A stretch of DNA of 64,000 nucleotides. Origin: Bradyrhizobium sp. Tv2a-2. GTDB taxonomy: Bacteria; Pseudomonadota; Alphaproteobacteria; Rhizobiales; Xanthobacteraceae. Shown in pieces: positions 43,476 to 51,970 of the stretch. How positions within the stretch are numbered: position 1 is the first letter of the stretch; each line of letters starts with the position of its first letter. The notes below the pieces were generated by a model that was not told the DNA's origin, ran no database searches, and saw nothing but the letters and a program-made list of their open reading frames with translations. A program made the position numbers and the translations under genes. Location: NCBI RefSeq assembly GCF_000472425.1, contig NZ_AXAI01000006.1, forward strand, positions 248,001 to 312,000, read 5' to 3'.

Positions 43476-44215
43476 GTTCGCGCGGGTAGAAGCCGCCGAG
43501 GCCTGTCGACCATCGTTTGGCCGTTCACCGCCGGAGGCGGGACAGAGACCATCTGATTTCGTCAGCGATCAAAAGGGTAAAGCACAGTGCGTCAAACGCC
43601 AGCACCATATCAAGGATCGTATCCAGCATGGACGTCTCCCGGTGGCATTGTTTGTCGAAAAGATAGCAACCCCGTCGCGATTGTTCGTCCAGTGGTTTTC
43701 AACTGCCAATAATAACGGGGATAGCGAGTCTCCCACTCGACCAGCCGCCCCCGAGAAAAGGCGGGGGGCGTTACGCAGTCGCTTCTCGCGACTGCCGGAT
43801 TGGCCACCGGTTCAGCCGCATTCCGATGCGGACCCTGGACCTCAGGTGGTTAACGATTGGTTAATGACTGCAGACTTAGGATTCAGGGGGCATCGGAACG
43901 AGCTTCGCGCCGTTCGATCGTGTAGGTGCTCGCGACATGGCTCTTGATCCAATCCGTCGTGGTACGGGCGGATAGTCCAGCGCTTACGTGCAGGCCTTCT
44001 GATCAGAGTTCGACGGCGTTTCGAAACAGATCGGGACCAATCTGCCCGTGCTCAAAGGGCACGAAGAAGGTTCGGTCCGGCCGGTGGGCGCGTCCGCGTC
44101 GATCGCGTTGCCCTTGATTGGGTCGGCCAAGCCGGCTTAGTCTGTGTCGTTTGGATTGAAAATACTTATCAGCGGCGCGTTCATTGTTCTGCCGCGTGGG
44201 CGAGCTGTTCAGCCC
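43476..44215. other. Low-density stretch with a possible ligase fragment
   Basis: About 740 bases with no complete gene. On the minus strand the end of a frame at 44003-44080 reads FEHGQIGPDLFR, which resembles the block GEIGPDLFRHAC found in ATP-dependent DNA ligases of this order. The rest of such a gene is absent, so at most a fragment remains. Confidence 0.3.
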
Positions 44216-44464
44216 ATGGAGCCGATTTTGAGAGACAGATCGCCAGAGGATCAAGAACTAACTACCATGCTGCTCGCCCGAGCGTTCGATCTGGCGTGGG
44301 AACGCTACTACACGGCCGGTCAGGAACAGACCTTATCGAAGGAGGTCGCAAGACGTCAGCTCGCCGCTTTCCTTGTTGAAATGTTGAAAAGCGGGGTCAG
44401 AGAGGAAGAACCTTTGGCCGCGTGCGGCGTACTTCACCTGATCTCCCTGACACCCGGACAATGA
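44216..44464 (+). CDS. Small conserved helical protein
   Basis: 82 residues from ATG 44216: MEPILRDRSPEDQELTTMLL, ARAFDLAWERYYTAGQEQTL, then ARRQLAAFLVEMLKSGVREE and a short end. The helical composition is convincing and the pattern is common among small Bradyrhizobium proteins. Role unknown. The frame is open upstream, but the ATG gives the natural start. Confidence 0.6.
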   Translation: MEPILRDRSPEDQELTTMLLARAFDLAWERYYTAGQEQTLSKEVARRQLAAFLVEMLKSGVREEEPLAACGVLHLISLTPGQ

Positions 44465-44616
44465 TAATGTGGCGCCGAACTCACAGCAATCGGGATTTCG
44501 GGGACTTCTGGGGTATCAGGAAGATCGGCACCCTGACGCAAATTGCGAATCAGCCCAATCTCAAGGAAGCTTGATGCGGGGTAGCCAGCTAGCGCATTGT
44601 CAAAGGAGATTGCGCG

Positions 44617-44868
44617 ATGGCGGGGATTTTACAGTCATATAGTTTGCAGCCATGCATTGTTTGTTGTTTAGGCCGACGGCTCATTGGTGTCGAACCGCTG
44701 ACCAGAGATTACGAACTACAGATATTGGAATGTCCCGAGTGTGAGAGCGTGGTTCGTCTGGTTCAGAGGCAGACCGGCCGCACGAAGCTCAGCGGTCGCA
44801 ATGCGCCGGGAAGAAGGTCGGCTACACCTTATTGGAATGGGGTCCGGATACCGGCCTCGGCGTGCTAA
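44617..44868 (+). CDS. Small protein with zinc-ribbon-like cysteines
   Basis: 83 residues. An AAGGAG nine bases before the ATG is a strong ribosome site. Cysteine pairs in PCIVCCLGRRLIGVEPL and ILECPECESVVRLVQRQ form a CxxC...CxxC zinc-ribbon pattern. The basic C-terminal tail (TGRTKLSGRNAPGRRSA) may contact nucleic acid. No further family call. Confidence 0.65.
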   Translation: MAGILQSYSLQPCIVCCLGRRLIGVEPLTRDYELQILECPECESVVRLVQRQTGRTKLSGRNAPGRRSATPYWNGVRIPASAC

Positions 44869-45108
44869 GCAGGTAACGAAACTGATCCGCGGCAGTCTCT
44901 GCCGCCGAACGAACGAAAGCTCGAGGCTTGTTGCGCCGCCGACGTGAGAGCGCCGGCGGCCTTTTTGTCCCGCGTCTGCGGAGTGCCCAAAAGTCTTGTC
45001 TCCGGAGCCGGATCAGCAACACAAAATCCGGAAGAGTCCGCCTGCTGCCTTTTGATGCTTCGATTCGAGTGAGCCTGACGGAACGTGCGGGCTTCGGTCG
45101 CCACCAGC

Positions 45109-45285
45109 TTACGTTGACTGATCCGGCTCCGCCTTGTCATGCCACACGACCATGGCGCATTTGCCGCAACCGAAGACCCAAGCCGGCTTGCCGCTCTGTG
45201 TTCTAAGGAGCACGGCGCCCAGCTTTGTCTTGGTTCCACAGCGGGGACATGGCGGTGGATCCTGTCGCCTCTGCTTGTCGCTCAT
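45109..45285 (-). CDS. Small zinc-ribbon protein
   Basis: 58 residues from ATG 45285: MSDKQRRQDPPPCPRCGTKT, then KLGAVLLRTQSGKPAWVFGC and GKCAMVVWHD. The two CxxC motifs (CPRC and CGKC) define a rubredoxin-like zinc ribbon. AGGA three bases before the ATG and GGAGG 11 bases ahead give ribosome signals. The frame is open upstream for 120 more codons, but those have shadow-like composition. Confidence 0.65.
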   Translation of the reverse strand: MSDKQRRQDPPPCPRCGTKTKLGAVLLRTQSGKPAWVFGCGKCAMVVWHDKAEPDQST

Positions 45286-45939
45286 CCTTCCTGCCGCCTC
45301 CGGGGCATGAGACTGGCGGCACACGCGGTTGCCGTGCCCATGACCAACAAGGACCAGCTTGACAGTCAAAATATTCCCGGCGCCTGCAGCAATGCGGCAG
45401 ATTGGCACGCGACGCTCTGCGTTCACTTCTGAACAGAACGGCCGAGCATTCGAAGCCGGAGGGTGTGGTCGGTTTTTTTTAGCGACCGGCCACGACTTGT
45501 GAGCCAGTTTACATCTGATAGGCGCGGGATCTGCTACACCGCAAGGGCTGGGGATTTCAGGGGCCCAGCAACAGGCGCCGGCGGGACACCACATTTCGAG
45601 CCCGACGGCGCACGTTTTTTGACGCTCATTTGCCCGGCCCTTTTGGGCGCCCCCCAATCATCTCCTCGATTTGACTGATCGTGAAGTCGGCAGACCTTGC
45701 GCCAACCTCACCCGAACGCAGATAAGACGAAGCGGCGTTTCGCCGCTGGCATGCCGCATAAGCGGTGCCAGCTCGTGCATCCTTCCTCCCGTGTTGTTTA
45801 CGCGGAGGCGTTCCGGATGTTGCGAGCGGGCCGCTGTGGCTCGAACTCATCAGCTGCACAGAACCAACGTTCGTGCGTTTGAATCGTTTTGACTGTGCGA
45901 GCGCTCATCCCTTTAACAAGGCTGAGAAGGAGATGGTAC
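45286..45939. other. Intergenic stretch of about 650 bases
   Basis: A short minus-strand frame ends with SADFTISQIEEMIGGRPKGP, which looks protein-like but lacks a start signal. Nothing else is supported. The region ends at the ribosome site of a micro-ORF. Confidence 0.35.
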
Positions 45940-46029
45940 ATGGCCTCGGCTCTTGCAGGTACTTTCGTCATTCTGAGCATCGGTATTCTTATGGCCCACG
46001 CGATGGACGCGTTTCGCTCGGGTTCGTGA
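45940..46029 (+). CDS. 29-residue single-span membrane microprotein
   Basis: MASALAGTFVILSIGILMAH, then AMDAFRSGS. One membrane helix fills most of the chain. AAGGAG at 45927-45932 with a seven-base gap is an excellent ribosome site. Such small membrane proteins are frequent in this group and have no known role. The next membrane protein gene starts 26 bases later. Confidence 0.65.
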   Translation: MASALAGTFVILSIGILMAHAMDAFRSGS

Positions 46030-46055
46030 TCGGGCGTAGCTGCCGAGATCGCTGT

Positions 46056-46355
46056 ATGGAAGCCGATCAGAAAGACAATTCGAAGATTCTGTGCTTTCGT
46101 CCGCGGACATTTGGCAGCCGTGATCGCAAGGACAAGACTCGCTTTGAAGAGGACATTTGTCGGCTGCTCGACCTCTCGCGATTTGAAATGCGCCGCGAGT
46201 GTCCAGACGACTTTCGCAAGAGAATGGTCGCCAATCTTGCGGCTCTGGTTCTGCTGACGACTTTTGCGGCTCTAGCCGCCGTCGATGTTTACGACATTGC
46301 CCGAATAGAGCGATGCGCTCAGCCCTTGGAGTGCGTGATCTCGGGTTATCATTAG
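46056..46355 (+). CDS. Small single-span membrane protein of unknown function
   Basis: 99 residues from ATG 46056: MEADQKDNSKILCFRPRTFG, a charged region with RFEEDICRLLDLSRFEMRRE, then a membrane helix (MVANLAALVLLTTFAALAAV) and a short outer tail with two Cys. No domain is known. It follows the 29-residue membrane microprotein by 26 bases and may share its transcript. Confidence 0.6.
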   Translation: MEADQKDNSKILCFRPRTFGSRDRKDKTRFEEDICRLLDLSRFEMRRECPDDFRKRMVANLAALVLLTTFAALAAVDVYDIARIERCAQPLECVISGYH

Positions 46356-46706
46356 GTCGGCTTAGCGTTGTTTTGGGCTAGCCGTCTCCGGCACGTCGGG
46401 GCGGGACATGCCCAGACGACCCAGCTGATCAGGCATTCTGGAAATCCCTGCATCGCGCCAAATTCCCTGTTCTTACGCAGTTTCGTTCCCTGCTCGCGTC
46501 GGGAGTTAGGGCTATAGAGCATTAATTAATTGAAATATTTGATCTTTTTCTGGGGCGCAGCTCCATTTGAGCGGCTGGTTAACCTGCATGCTGCTCCAAA
46601 TTCCCCGTTCCGTTGACGACGATGGCGGACCGCGCCGGCCGCGAGTTGCACGGGCGACCGGAGTGGGGCAAAGCTGCCGTGCGAGAGAAGCAAGGCAGGG
46701 AATGGA
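46356..46706. other. Intergenic stretch upstream of hldD
   Basis: About 350 bases with an AT-rich block near 46520-46540 that could hold the hldD promoter. I see no gene. Confidence 0.4.
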
Positions 46707-47687
46707 ATGTTACTGGTGACCGGCGGCGCCGGTTTTATCGGCTCCAATGTCGTGGCGGCGCTCAATGATGCCGGCCGGACCGACGTGGCGGTGTGCGATG
46801 TGCTCGGCAGCGAAGGCAAGTGGCGAAACCTCGCCAAGCGCCAGCTCGCCGCCTTCGTAGCCCCGTCCGAACTGGATGGCTGGCTGAAGGGGAGGCGGCT
46901 TGACGCCGTCATTCATCTCGGCGCGATCTCCTCGACGACGGCAACCGATGGTGACGAGGTCATCGAGACCAATTTCAATGTCTCCATGCGTCTGCTCGAC
47001 TGGTGCACCGAGACCGCGACACCCCTGATCTATGCATCGTCCGCCGCGACCTATGGCGATGGCGCGGCCGGCTTTGGCGACGAGCAGTCGCTGACGGCGC
47101 TCAAGCGCCTCCGCCCAATGAACCTCTACGGCTGGAGCAAGCATCTGTTCGACATGGCCGTGGTGGCGCGCGACGAGCGGGGCGCGAAACTGCCGCCGCA
47201 ATGGGCAGGGCTCAAATTCTTCAACGTGTTCGGCCCCAACGAATACCACAAGGGGACGATGGCGAGCGTGCTGGCGCGCCGCTTCGACGACATCAGGGAC
47301 GGCCGCACCGTGCAGCTGTTCAAGTCGCATCGCGACGGCATCGCCGACGGCGATCAGCGGCGCGATTTCATCTATGTCGACGACGTCGTGCGGGTGATGA
47401 TGTGGCTGCTCGCCACGCCCTCCGTGTCGGGCCTTTTCAATGTCGGCACCGGCAAGGCGCGCAGCTTCAAGGACATGATGCTGGCGGCCTTTGCGGCGCT
47501 CGGGAAAAAGCCGGACATCGACTATATCGACATGCCCGCGGAGATCCGCGACAGCTACCAATACTTCACGGAGAGCAGGGTCGATCGGCTGTGTGCGGCT
47601 GGCTACAATGGCGGCTTCACGGCGCTCGAGGATGCCGTCAGCCACTATGTCAAAGGCTATTTGGCAGCCGCCGACCGCTTCCGCTAA
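46707..47687 (+). CDS. hldD: ADP-glyceromanno-heptose 6-epimerase
   Basis: 326 residues. [20 protein letters not shown] is the NADP site; then HLGAISSTTATDGDEVIETN, IYASSAATYGDGAAGFGDEQ, NLYGWSKHLFD (Tyr-xxx-Lys) and FFNVFGPNEYHKGTMASV, a signature of HldD/RfaD. It epimerises ADP-D-glycero-D-manno-heptose at C6, giving the L-form used in LPS cores. Base composition is more GC-rich than the glycan locus. A dispersed repeat follows the stop directly. Confidence 0.96.
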   Translation: MLLVTGGAGFIGSNVVAALNDAGRTDVAVCDVLGSEGKWRNLAKRQLAAFVAPSELDGWLKGRRLDAVIHLGAISSTTATDGDEVIETNFNVSMRLLDWCTETATPLIYASSAATYGDGAAGFGDEQSLTALKRLRPMNLYGWSKHLFDMAVVARDERGAKLPPQWAGLKFFNVFGPNEYHKGTMASVLARRFDDIRDGRTVQLFKSHRDGIADGDQRRDFIYVDDVVRVMMWLLATPSVSGLFNVGTGKARSFKDMMLAAFAALGKKPDIDYIDMPAEIRDSYQYFTESRVDRLCAAGYNGGFTALEDAVSHYVKGYLAAADRFR

Positions 47688-47790
47688 GAGCATTTTCGAG
47701 CGAAGTGGACACCGGTTCGCGTGAAGAAAACGTGTAAAAACAGGAATCGAGAGCTTCGGTTCTGATTCAATCAGAACCCAAAAAGCTCCA
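47688..47790. repeat. Dispersed palindromic repeat element
   Basis: It starts GAGCATTTTCGAGCGAAGTG right after the hldD stop and ends with a strong palindrome: GGTTCTGATT (47758-47767) and AATCAGAACC (47769-47778), flanked by GAGCTT and AAGCTC. I recall very similar elements scattered between genes in Bradyrhizobium and related genomes. It may act in mRNA ends; no other copy is seen in this window. Confidence 0.65.
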
Positions 47791-47811
47791 GGCGCAGTTC
47801 GCGGGAGGAGC

Positions 47812-48009
47812 CTAGTTAAGATGCGTCGCGCCGGCCGTATCGAACAAGTCGCGCCGGCCTGAGATCGCGAGGTTCCGCAACTCGCCGAGGGTGCCTCGGG
47901 CCGCTTCGCAATGGCTACACCTGACAACGGTGGAGGCGGGCGCCAGCTCTCCGTGATCGATGATCACACCGACGCTATCGCATTTGGCACAAACAAGCTG
48001 AAAAGTCAT
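47812..48009 (-). CDS. Small zinc-ribbon protein
   Basis: 65 residues from ATG 48009: MTFQLVCAKCDSVGVIIDHG, ELAPASTVVRCSHCEAARGT, then LGELRNLAISGRRDLFD. CAKC and CSHC form the zinc-ribbon pair; the middle fits the usual two-knuckle spacing. Similar short zinc-ribbon proteins are common in Bradyrhizobium. It is alone on the minus strand between hldD and the maleylacetate reductase gene. Confidence 0.7.
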   Translation of the reverse strand: MTFQLVCAKCDSVGVIIDHGELAPASTVVRCSHCEAARGTLGELRNLAISGRRDLFDTAGATHLN

Positions 48010-48195
48010 GGTCAATCCAAAAAGGCGCTACTCAATCAATCAAATTAAGCAATTTGCGTGCCGGGTCGCGGCGGTCTCAGTCCTTACATCATCGCCTGTG
48101 CGTTACAAAGAAATGACGATCTTAACCTAACCGTTTAAGATTACCGGTGGGTTGCCCGGAAAGATTAGCGGCCGCCGGCCGGTGGCTTGGGAATG

Positions 48196-49266
48196 TCATT
48201 CGGCTGGAGCCGGCGGTTCGCCCGCAAAGGCGCGCGCGATCAGGTCGCGGATCGTCTCGCGCTCGAGCGGACGGGGATTCCAATAGGCATTGGTGACGGC
48301 AAGGTCGGCCGCCTGGTCGATACCGTCATCGGGCATGCCGATGTCGCGCAGCGCAAGTTTTGCATTGAGCCTGCGGGCGAGATCATGGATCCCCCACGCG
48401 GCGTCACCGGCACCAAGCGCTCGCGCAATCCGCTGCATCGCCTCGGGCGCGGCCGGCGCGTTATAGGCCAGCGCATGCGGCAGGACGATGGTGTGGGTTT
48501 CCGCATGCGGCAGGTCGAACGTGCCCCCGAGGGTATGGCAGAGCTTGTGATGCAGGGACATGCCGACGGCGCCGAGGCAAACCGCGCACAGCCAGGCGCC
48601 ATAGAGCGCCTCGGTGCGGGCCTCGCGGTCGTCGGGCTTTGCCGCGATCGCGGGCAGCGCGTGAGCAAGCGCGCGGATGCCTTCTTCCGCCATCAGCGCG
48701 ATCACGGGATTGCCGTCGCGGGCATAGAGCGCCTCCGCCGCATGCGCGATTGCATTGATGCCGGACGTCGCGGCGAGGTGAGGCGCCAACGAGAGCGTGA
48801 GATCGACGTCGTAGATCACGCTCTCCGGCAGCACGGCGATGTTGCGCACCGTGGTCTTCAGCCCGTCCTTGGTCTCGCCGAGAACGGGCGTCATCTCCGA
48901 GCCGGCATAGGTCGTGGGGATGCAGAGCTGGTTGACCCCGGTGCGCAGCGCGAGCGCCTTGCCGAGCCCGGTGGTCGAGCCGCCGCCGAGCGCAACCACG
49001 CAATCCGCGTTGCATTCCTTCAACGCCGTGAGCGCCCGCTCGGTCACCGCGACCGGCGTGTGCATCACGGCGCCCGGGAAAATGCCTGCGAACAAGGGAC
49101 CGAGCGCGGCGCCGAGCCTGCGCCCCTTGTCGTCCTGCCGCGGTGTGGTCAGCACCAGCGCGCGCTTGCCGCCAAACCGCTCGATCTCGCTTGCCGCCGC
49201 ACTGAGCGTGCCGCTGCCGAACACGACGCGGCAGGGTAGGTTCTCGAAGCAGAAGTTTCCAATCAC
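48196..49266 (-). CDS. Maleylacetate reductase
   Basis: 356 residues of the iron-containing alcohol dehydrogenase fold. MIGNFCFENLPCRVVFGSGT is the family start, with VALGGGSTTGLGKALALRTG (NAD site), IPTTYAGSEMTPVLGETKDG, and metal-ligand region SLHHKLCHTLGGTFDLPHAE with HTIVLPHALAYNAPAAPEAM. These blocks are specific to maleylacetate reductases (TftE/MacA type), which reduce maleylacetate to 3-oxoadipate in the breakdown of hydroxyquinol and chlorocatechols. No ring-cleavage enzyme is adjacent, so it is a lone gene here. Confidence 0.92.
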   Translation of the reverse strand: MIGNFCFENLPCRVVFGSGTLSAAASEIERFGGKRALVLTTPRQDDKGRRLGAALGPLFAGIFPGAVMHTPVAVTERALTALKECNADCVVALGGGSTTGLGKALALRTGVNQLCIPTTYAGSEMTPVLGETKDGLKTTVRNIAVLPESVIYDVDLTLSLAPHLAATSGINAIAHAAEALYARDGNPVIALMAEEGIRALAHALPAIAAKPDDREARTEALYGAWLCAVCLGAVGMSLHHKLCHTLGGTFDLPHAETHTIVLPHALAYNAPAAPEAMQRIARALGAGDAAWGIHDLARRLNAKLALRDIGMPDDGIDQAADLAVTNAYWNPRPLERETIRDLIARAFAGEPPAPAE

Positions 49267-49394
49267 GGGTGCGCGCCTTATGGCTGGGATTCGACCATGC
49301 CGATGTCACGGCGTGTCGGCGGAGCGCTATTTTGCCCTACGAGCGGCAGAAATAAAGGCCAGGCACGAAATTAACCCGCCATTATCATCCGTGT

Positions 49395-49961
49395 TCAAGC
49401 CCCCGGTGCACGCGCGGCCGAACGCTCTGACGTGTTGCGATGGAGTTTGGGCCGCAGCGCGGCAAGGTCGATGAACGCGTCAGACTGACGCCTCAGCTCG
49501 TCGGCAATCATCGGCGGTTGGCTCGAAATCGTCGAGACCACGGTAACCCGAACGCCGCGCCGCTGCACGGCTTCGACCAGCGAGCGGAGGTCGCCGTCAC
49601 CGGAGAACAACACCATCTGATCGAATTGTCTTGCGAGCCCCATCGCATCCACCGCGAGTTCGATATTCATGTTGCTCCTTATCTTGCGCCGACCACTCGT
49701 GTCGTGGAACTCCCTGGCAGTCTTGGTGACGACCGTGTAGCCATTGTAGTCGAGCCAATCGACCAGCGGACGAAACGAACAGTTCGTCTGATCCTCGGAG
49801 ATGGTGGTGTAGTAGAACGCGCGCAACACTGATCCGAGGCGTTGGAATTCCCCGAGCAGGCGCTTGAAGTCTATCTCGAAACCGAGTGCCTTGGACGTTG
49901 CATGGAGATTGGGACCATCAATAAAGAGCCCGATCCTGGACGATGGCTGGGATGCTGCCAT
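49395..49961 (-). CDS. NYN domain (LabA/DUF88) family protein
   Basis: 188 residues. RIGLFIDGPNLHATSKALGF (Asp-Gly-xx-Asn metal site), FYYTTISEDQTNCSFRPLVD, SNMNIELAVDAMGLARQFDQ and MVLFSGDGDLRSLVEAVQRR match the PIN-like NYN fold, with acidic residues at all the expected metal positions. Family members are predicted RNases. It stands alone and is divergent from the AraC-type regulator. Confidence 0.9.
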   Translation of the reverse strand: MAASQPSSRIGLFIDGPNLHATSKALGFEIDFKRLLGEFQRLGSVLRAFYYTTISEDQTNCSFRPLVDWLDYNGYTVVTKTAREFHDTSGRRKIRSNMNIELAVDAMGLARQFDQMVLFSGDGDLRSLVEAVQRRGVRVTVVSTISSQPPMIADELRRQSDAFIDLAALRPKLHRNTSERSAARAPGA

Positions 49962-50120
49962 TTACTTCCTTTTCAAATTTCTTAAACTGAAGAAGTGTTG
50001 ATCAAATCGAATGCGTCGATGGCAACTTTGGGGATGTGCTGTTTCGCGCATTGTTATCTTGAGCCAATTGTTTGACTTTTAGTGCCTACCTCGCGACCCT
50101 ACGACAGGGCGGTAATTGGC

Positions 50121-51167
50121 ATGAGCTTTCCCAGAAAGTCACCGCTACACGCAGTTCCAAGTGCAACCGGGGCTCTTGCGCGAATGGCATGCACAAGACT
50201 GCACGCCGCTGGCTTGCCGGTGGCCCCCTTGTTGGAAAAGGCAGGTCTGACTGCAGGCGAAGTTGAAGACCCCGGTCGCCGGATCGAGGTTTCGGCCCAG
50301 GTTAAGTTCTTGAAGCTTGCAGCCGATGCGCTGCAAGACGATCTTCTTGGATTTCGCCTATCCCAGAGTTTTGATCTGCGCGAGACCGGGCTGCTCTACT
50401 ATATTCTGTCGTCGTCCGACAGCTTCGCGGATGCGATGAGCAACACCGAACGTTACACACGCATCGTCAACGAGGGCATTGAGCTCAAATTTGAGGCCAG
50501 CGGCGCGGTCATCACAGTTGACTATGTGGGCGTGGAGCGCCTTTCTGACCGGCATCAATTTGAATTTTGGCTGTTTTCGATCGTACGTATGTGCCGACAG
50601 ATCACCGGAACGCGGCTTGCGCCGCGACGATTTAGTTTCAGGCATCGCCGCGAGTCGACGCCACCAGAGTGCCGCGCGTTTTTGGGGTGCGAGGTGACAT
50701 ACGGCGCGAATGTTGACGAAATCGTTCTTCCTGCGCAGGTGAACGTGCTGCCGATTGTCGGCACCGATCGATACCTGCACGAGATGCTTTTGCGATACGC
50801 GGAGGAAGCCTTGGCAGGTCGGACGCCGGAACGAACCGGCCTTCGCTCGAGGGTGGAACATACGATCGGTCCCCTGCTTCCGCATGGAAAAGCCAAGGCG
50901 TCAACCGTCGCAAAGGAGCTTGGCGTAAGCCATCGCACCCTTGCACGCTCATTGGCAGCGGAAGGACTGACTTTCTCCGGGATACTGGATCAGAGCAAAG
51001 CCGATCTTGCTAAGTCGTATTTGACTCACGGCGATCTGTCGATTTCCCAAATTGCTTGGCTGCTGGGTTATCGGGAAGTGAGTACCTTCACGCACGCGTT
51101 CAAGCGTTGGTATGGAATCACTCCCACCGAACTGCGTGCCGGTGCGGGGACCGCAACGACCGCTTGA
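50121..51167 (+). CDS. AraC family transcriptional regulator (OruR-like)
   Basis: 348 residues from ATG 50121 (MSFPRKSPLHAVPS); a GTG at 50082 would add 13 residues. The N-terminal part is the ligand-domain type with LPVAPLLEKAGLTAGEVEDP and YYILSSSDSFADAMSNTERY, typical of OruR/ornithine-utilisation relatives. The C-terminal helix-turn-helix pair is KASTVAKELGVSHRTLARSL and LSISQIAWLLGYREVSTFTH with AFKRWYGITPTELR. It is upstream of the hydrolase cluster and could control it, but no operator can be named. Confidence 0.92.
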   Translation: MSFPRKSPLHAVPSATGALARMACTRLHAAGLPVAPLLEKAGLTAGEVEDPGRRIEVSAQVKFLKLAADALQDDLLGFRLSQSFDLRETGLLYYILSSSDSFADAMSNTERYTRIVNEGIELKFEASGAVITVDYVGVERLSDRHQFEFWLFSIVRMCRQITGTRLAPRRFSFRHRRESTPPECRAFLGCEVTYGANVDEIVLPAQVNVLPIVGTDRYLHEMLLRYAEEALAGRTPERTGLRSRVEHTIGPLLPHGKAKASTVAKELGVSHRTLARSLAAEGLTFSGILDQSKADLAKSYLTHGDLSISQIAWLLGYREVSTFTHAFKRWYGITPTELRAGAGTATTA

Positions 51168-51266
51168 TTTGTTCCAGAGACCGCTGCGCGGCGGTCCCTT
51201 GGTTCACTAGCGGTATGACTTCTGCCTCTGGCCACAAGCTGTCATGGCCCACTGCATGCAAATTAC

Positions 51267-51860
51267 TCAGCGCGATGCAGGCCAACTTTGTAGCGCCATC
51301 TCTGCGACCTGAAGCAGATCCTTGCGGCTTGATCCAGCGGCCGCCAGCACGGCCATCCCGTAAAGGACAGCCGAAAGGTAACGGGCAAGGGCCGCCGGAT
51401 TGCTGTCGGCGGGCAAGTCGCCTTCGGCCTTTGCCCGCTTGAGGCGCTCCCGGATGGCGTGCTCACCAGCCGTCCGGTTTGCGTTCAACGTCCGGCGGAT
51501 CGGGTCTGCTTCGTCCCCGCAAACCAGGGCGCTCTGCACGCCAAGGCAACCGGCCGGATTTCTCCTGTCGCCGAAGATGTTTGCAGCACCAATCAGCAGC
51601 TCTCGGGCGAGTTCCCCCGCCGTCGGTGCGTTCAGTGCCTTTGGCCTGTAGGTCACTACCTTGGTTTCGTAACGTTTCAGTACTGTTCGAAACAACGCCT
51701 CCTTGTTGCCGAAAGCAGCATAAAGGCTTGGACGCGTGATACCCATGGTCTCCGTCAAGTCGGAGAGCGATGTTCCCTCGTAACCCTTCTGCCAGAACAA
51801 TTCCATTGCACGATCGAGAGCTTGTTCAGTGTCGAACTCGCGCGGCCGGCCAGTTGCCAT
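51267..51860 (-). CDS. TetR/AcrR family repressor
   Basis: 197 residues. The helix-turn-helix N-terminus reads RPREFDTEQALDRAMELFWQ, KGYEGTSLSDLTETMGITRP and SLYAAFGNKEALFRTVLKRY. The ligand domain contains GAANIFGDRRNPAGCLGVQS, the pattern of TetR_C proteins that often guard hydrolases or oxidoreductases. It is divergent from the alpha/beta hydrolase gene at 51971; repeated ACCGATC boxes lie between them and probably bind this repressor, controlling both genes. Confidence 0.93.
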   Translation of the reverse strand: MATGRPREFDTEQALDRAMELFWQKGYEGTSLSDLTETMGITRPSLYAAFGNKEALFRTVLKRYETKVVTYRPKALNAPTAGELARELLIGAANIFGDRRNPAGCLGVQSALVCGDEADPIRRTLNANRTAGEHAIRERLKRAKAEGDLPADSNPAALARYLSAVLYGMAVLAAAGSSRKDLLQVAEMALQSWPASR

Positions 51861-51880
51861 CAGCGGGATTCCTCTTCTAG

Positions 51881-51890
51881 ACCGATCAGT
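51881..51890. promoter_or_regulatory. Candidate TetR operator half of a pair
   Basis: ACCGATCAGT is a near-palindrome (one mismatch from ACCGATCGGT), 20 bases from the repressor start codon. The core ACCGATC recurs at 51934-51940 on the other side of the promoter. The spacing of 53 bases is close to five helical turns. Confidence 0.5.
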
Positions 51891-51901
51891 AAATAATTGA
51901 C

Positions 51902-51932
51902 TTGACAGCCGCTGTCCACTCGGAAGTATATG
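51902..51932 (+). promoter_or_regulatory. Sigma-70-type promoter for the exported hydrolase gene
   Basis: TTGACA at 51902-51907 is a perfect -35 box; AGTATA (17-base spacing) or TATATG (19-base spacing) is the -10. A transcript starting near 51940 would carry the ribosome site GGAGG at 51959-51963. The TTG start of the long frame would fall within this -35 box, so it cannot be the real start. Confidence 0.6.
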
Positions 51933-51933
51933 T

Positions 51934-51943
51934 ACCGATCGAT
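51934..51943. promoter_or_regulatory. Second ACCGATC box, candidate TetR operator
   Basis: ACCGATCGAT lies directly downstream of the -10 region of the hydrolase promoter, where a bound repressor would block transcription. It shares its first seven bases with the box at 51881. Confidence 0.5.
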
Positions 51944-51970
51944 ATGGAAGCCGCTTTTGGAGGCCAAGCC

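Noticed and set aside
44003..44080. A DNA ligase-like fragment (FEHGQIGPDLFR)
   Set aside because: Only about a dozen residues match and the rest of a ligase gene is absent; kept only as a remark in the region entry.
44467..44574. A 35-codon plus-strand micro-ORF before the zinc-ribbon gene
   Set aside because: No ribosome site and no recognisable composition.
46710..47927. A 405-codon minus-strand frame opposite hldD
   Set aside because: hldD on the plus strand has all family motifs; the reverse frame has none.
48187..49239. A 350-codon plus-strand frame opposite maleylacetate reductase
   Set aside because: Shadow frame with Arg/Gly-rich sequence and no domain; the minus-strand gene is certain.
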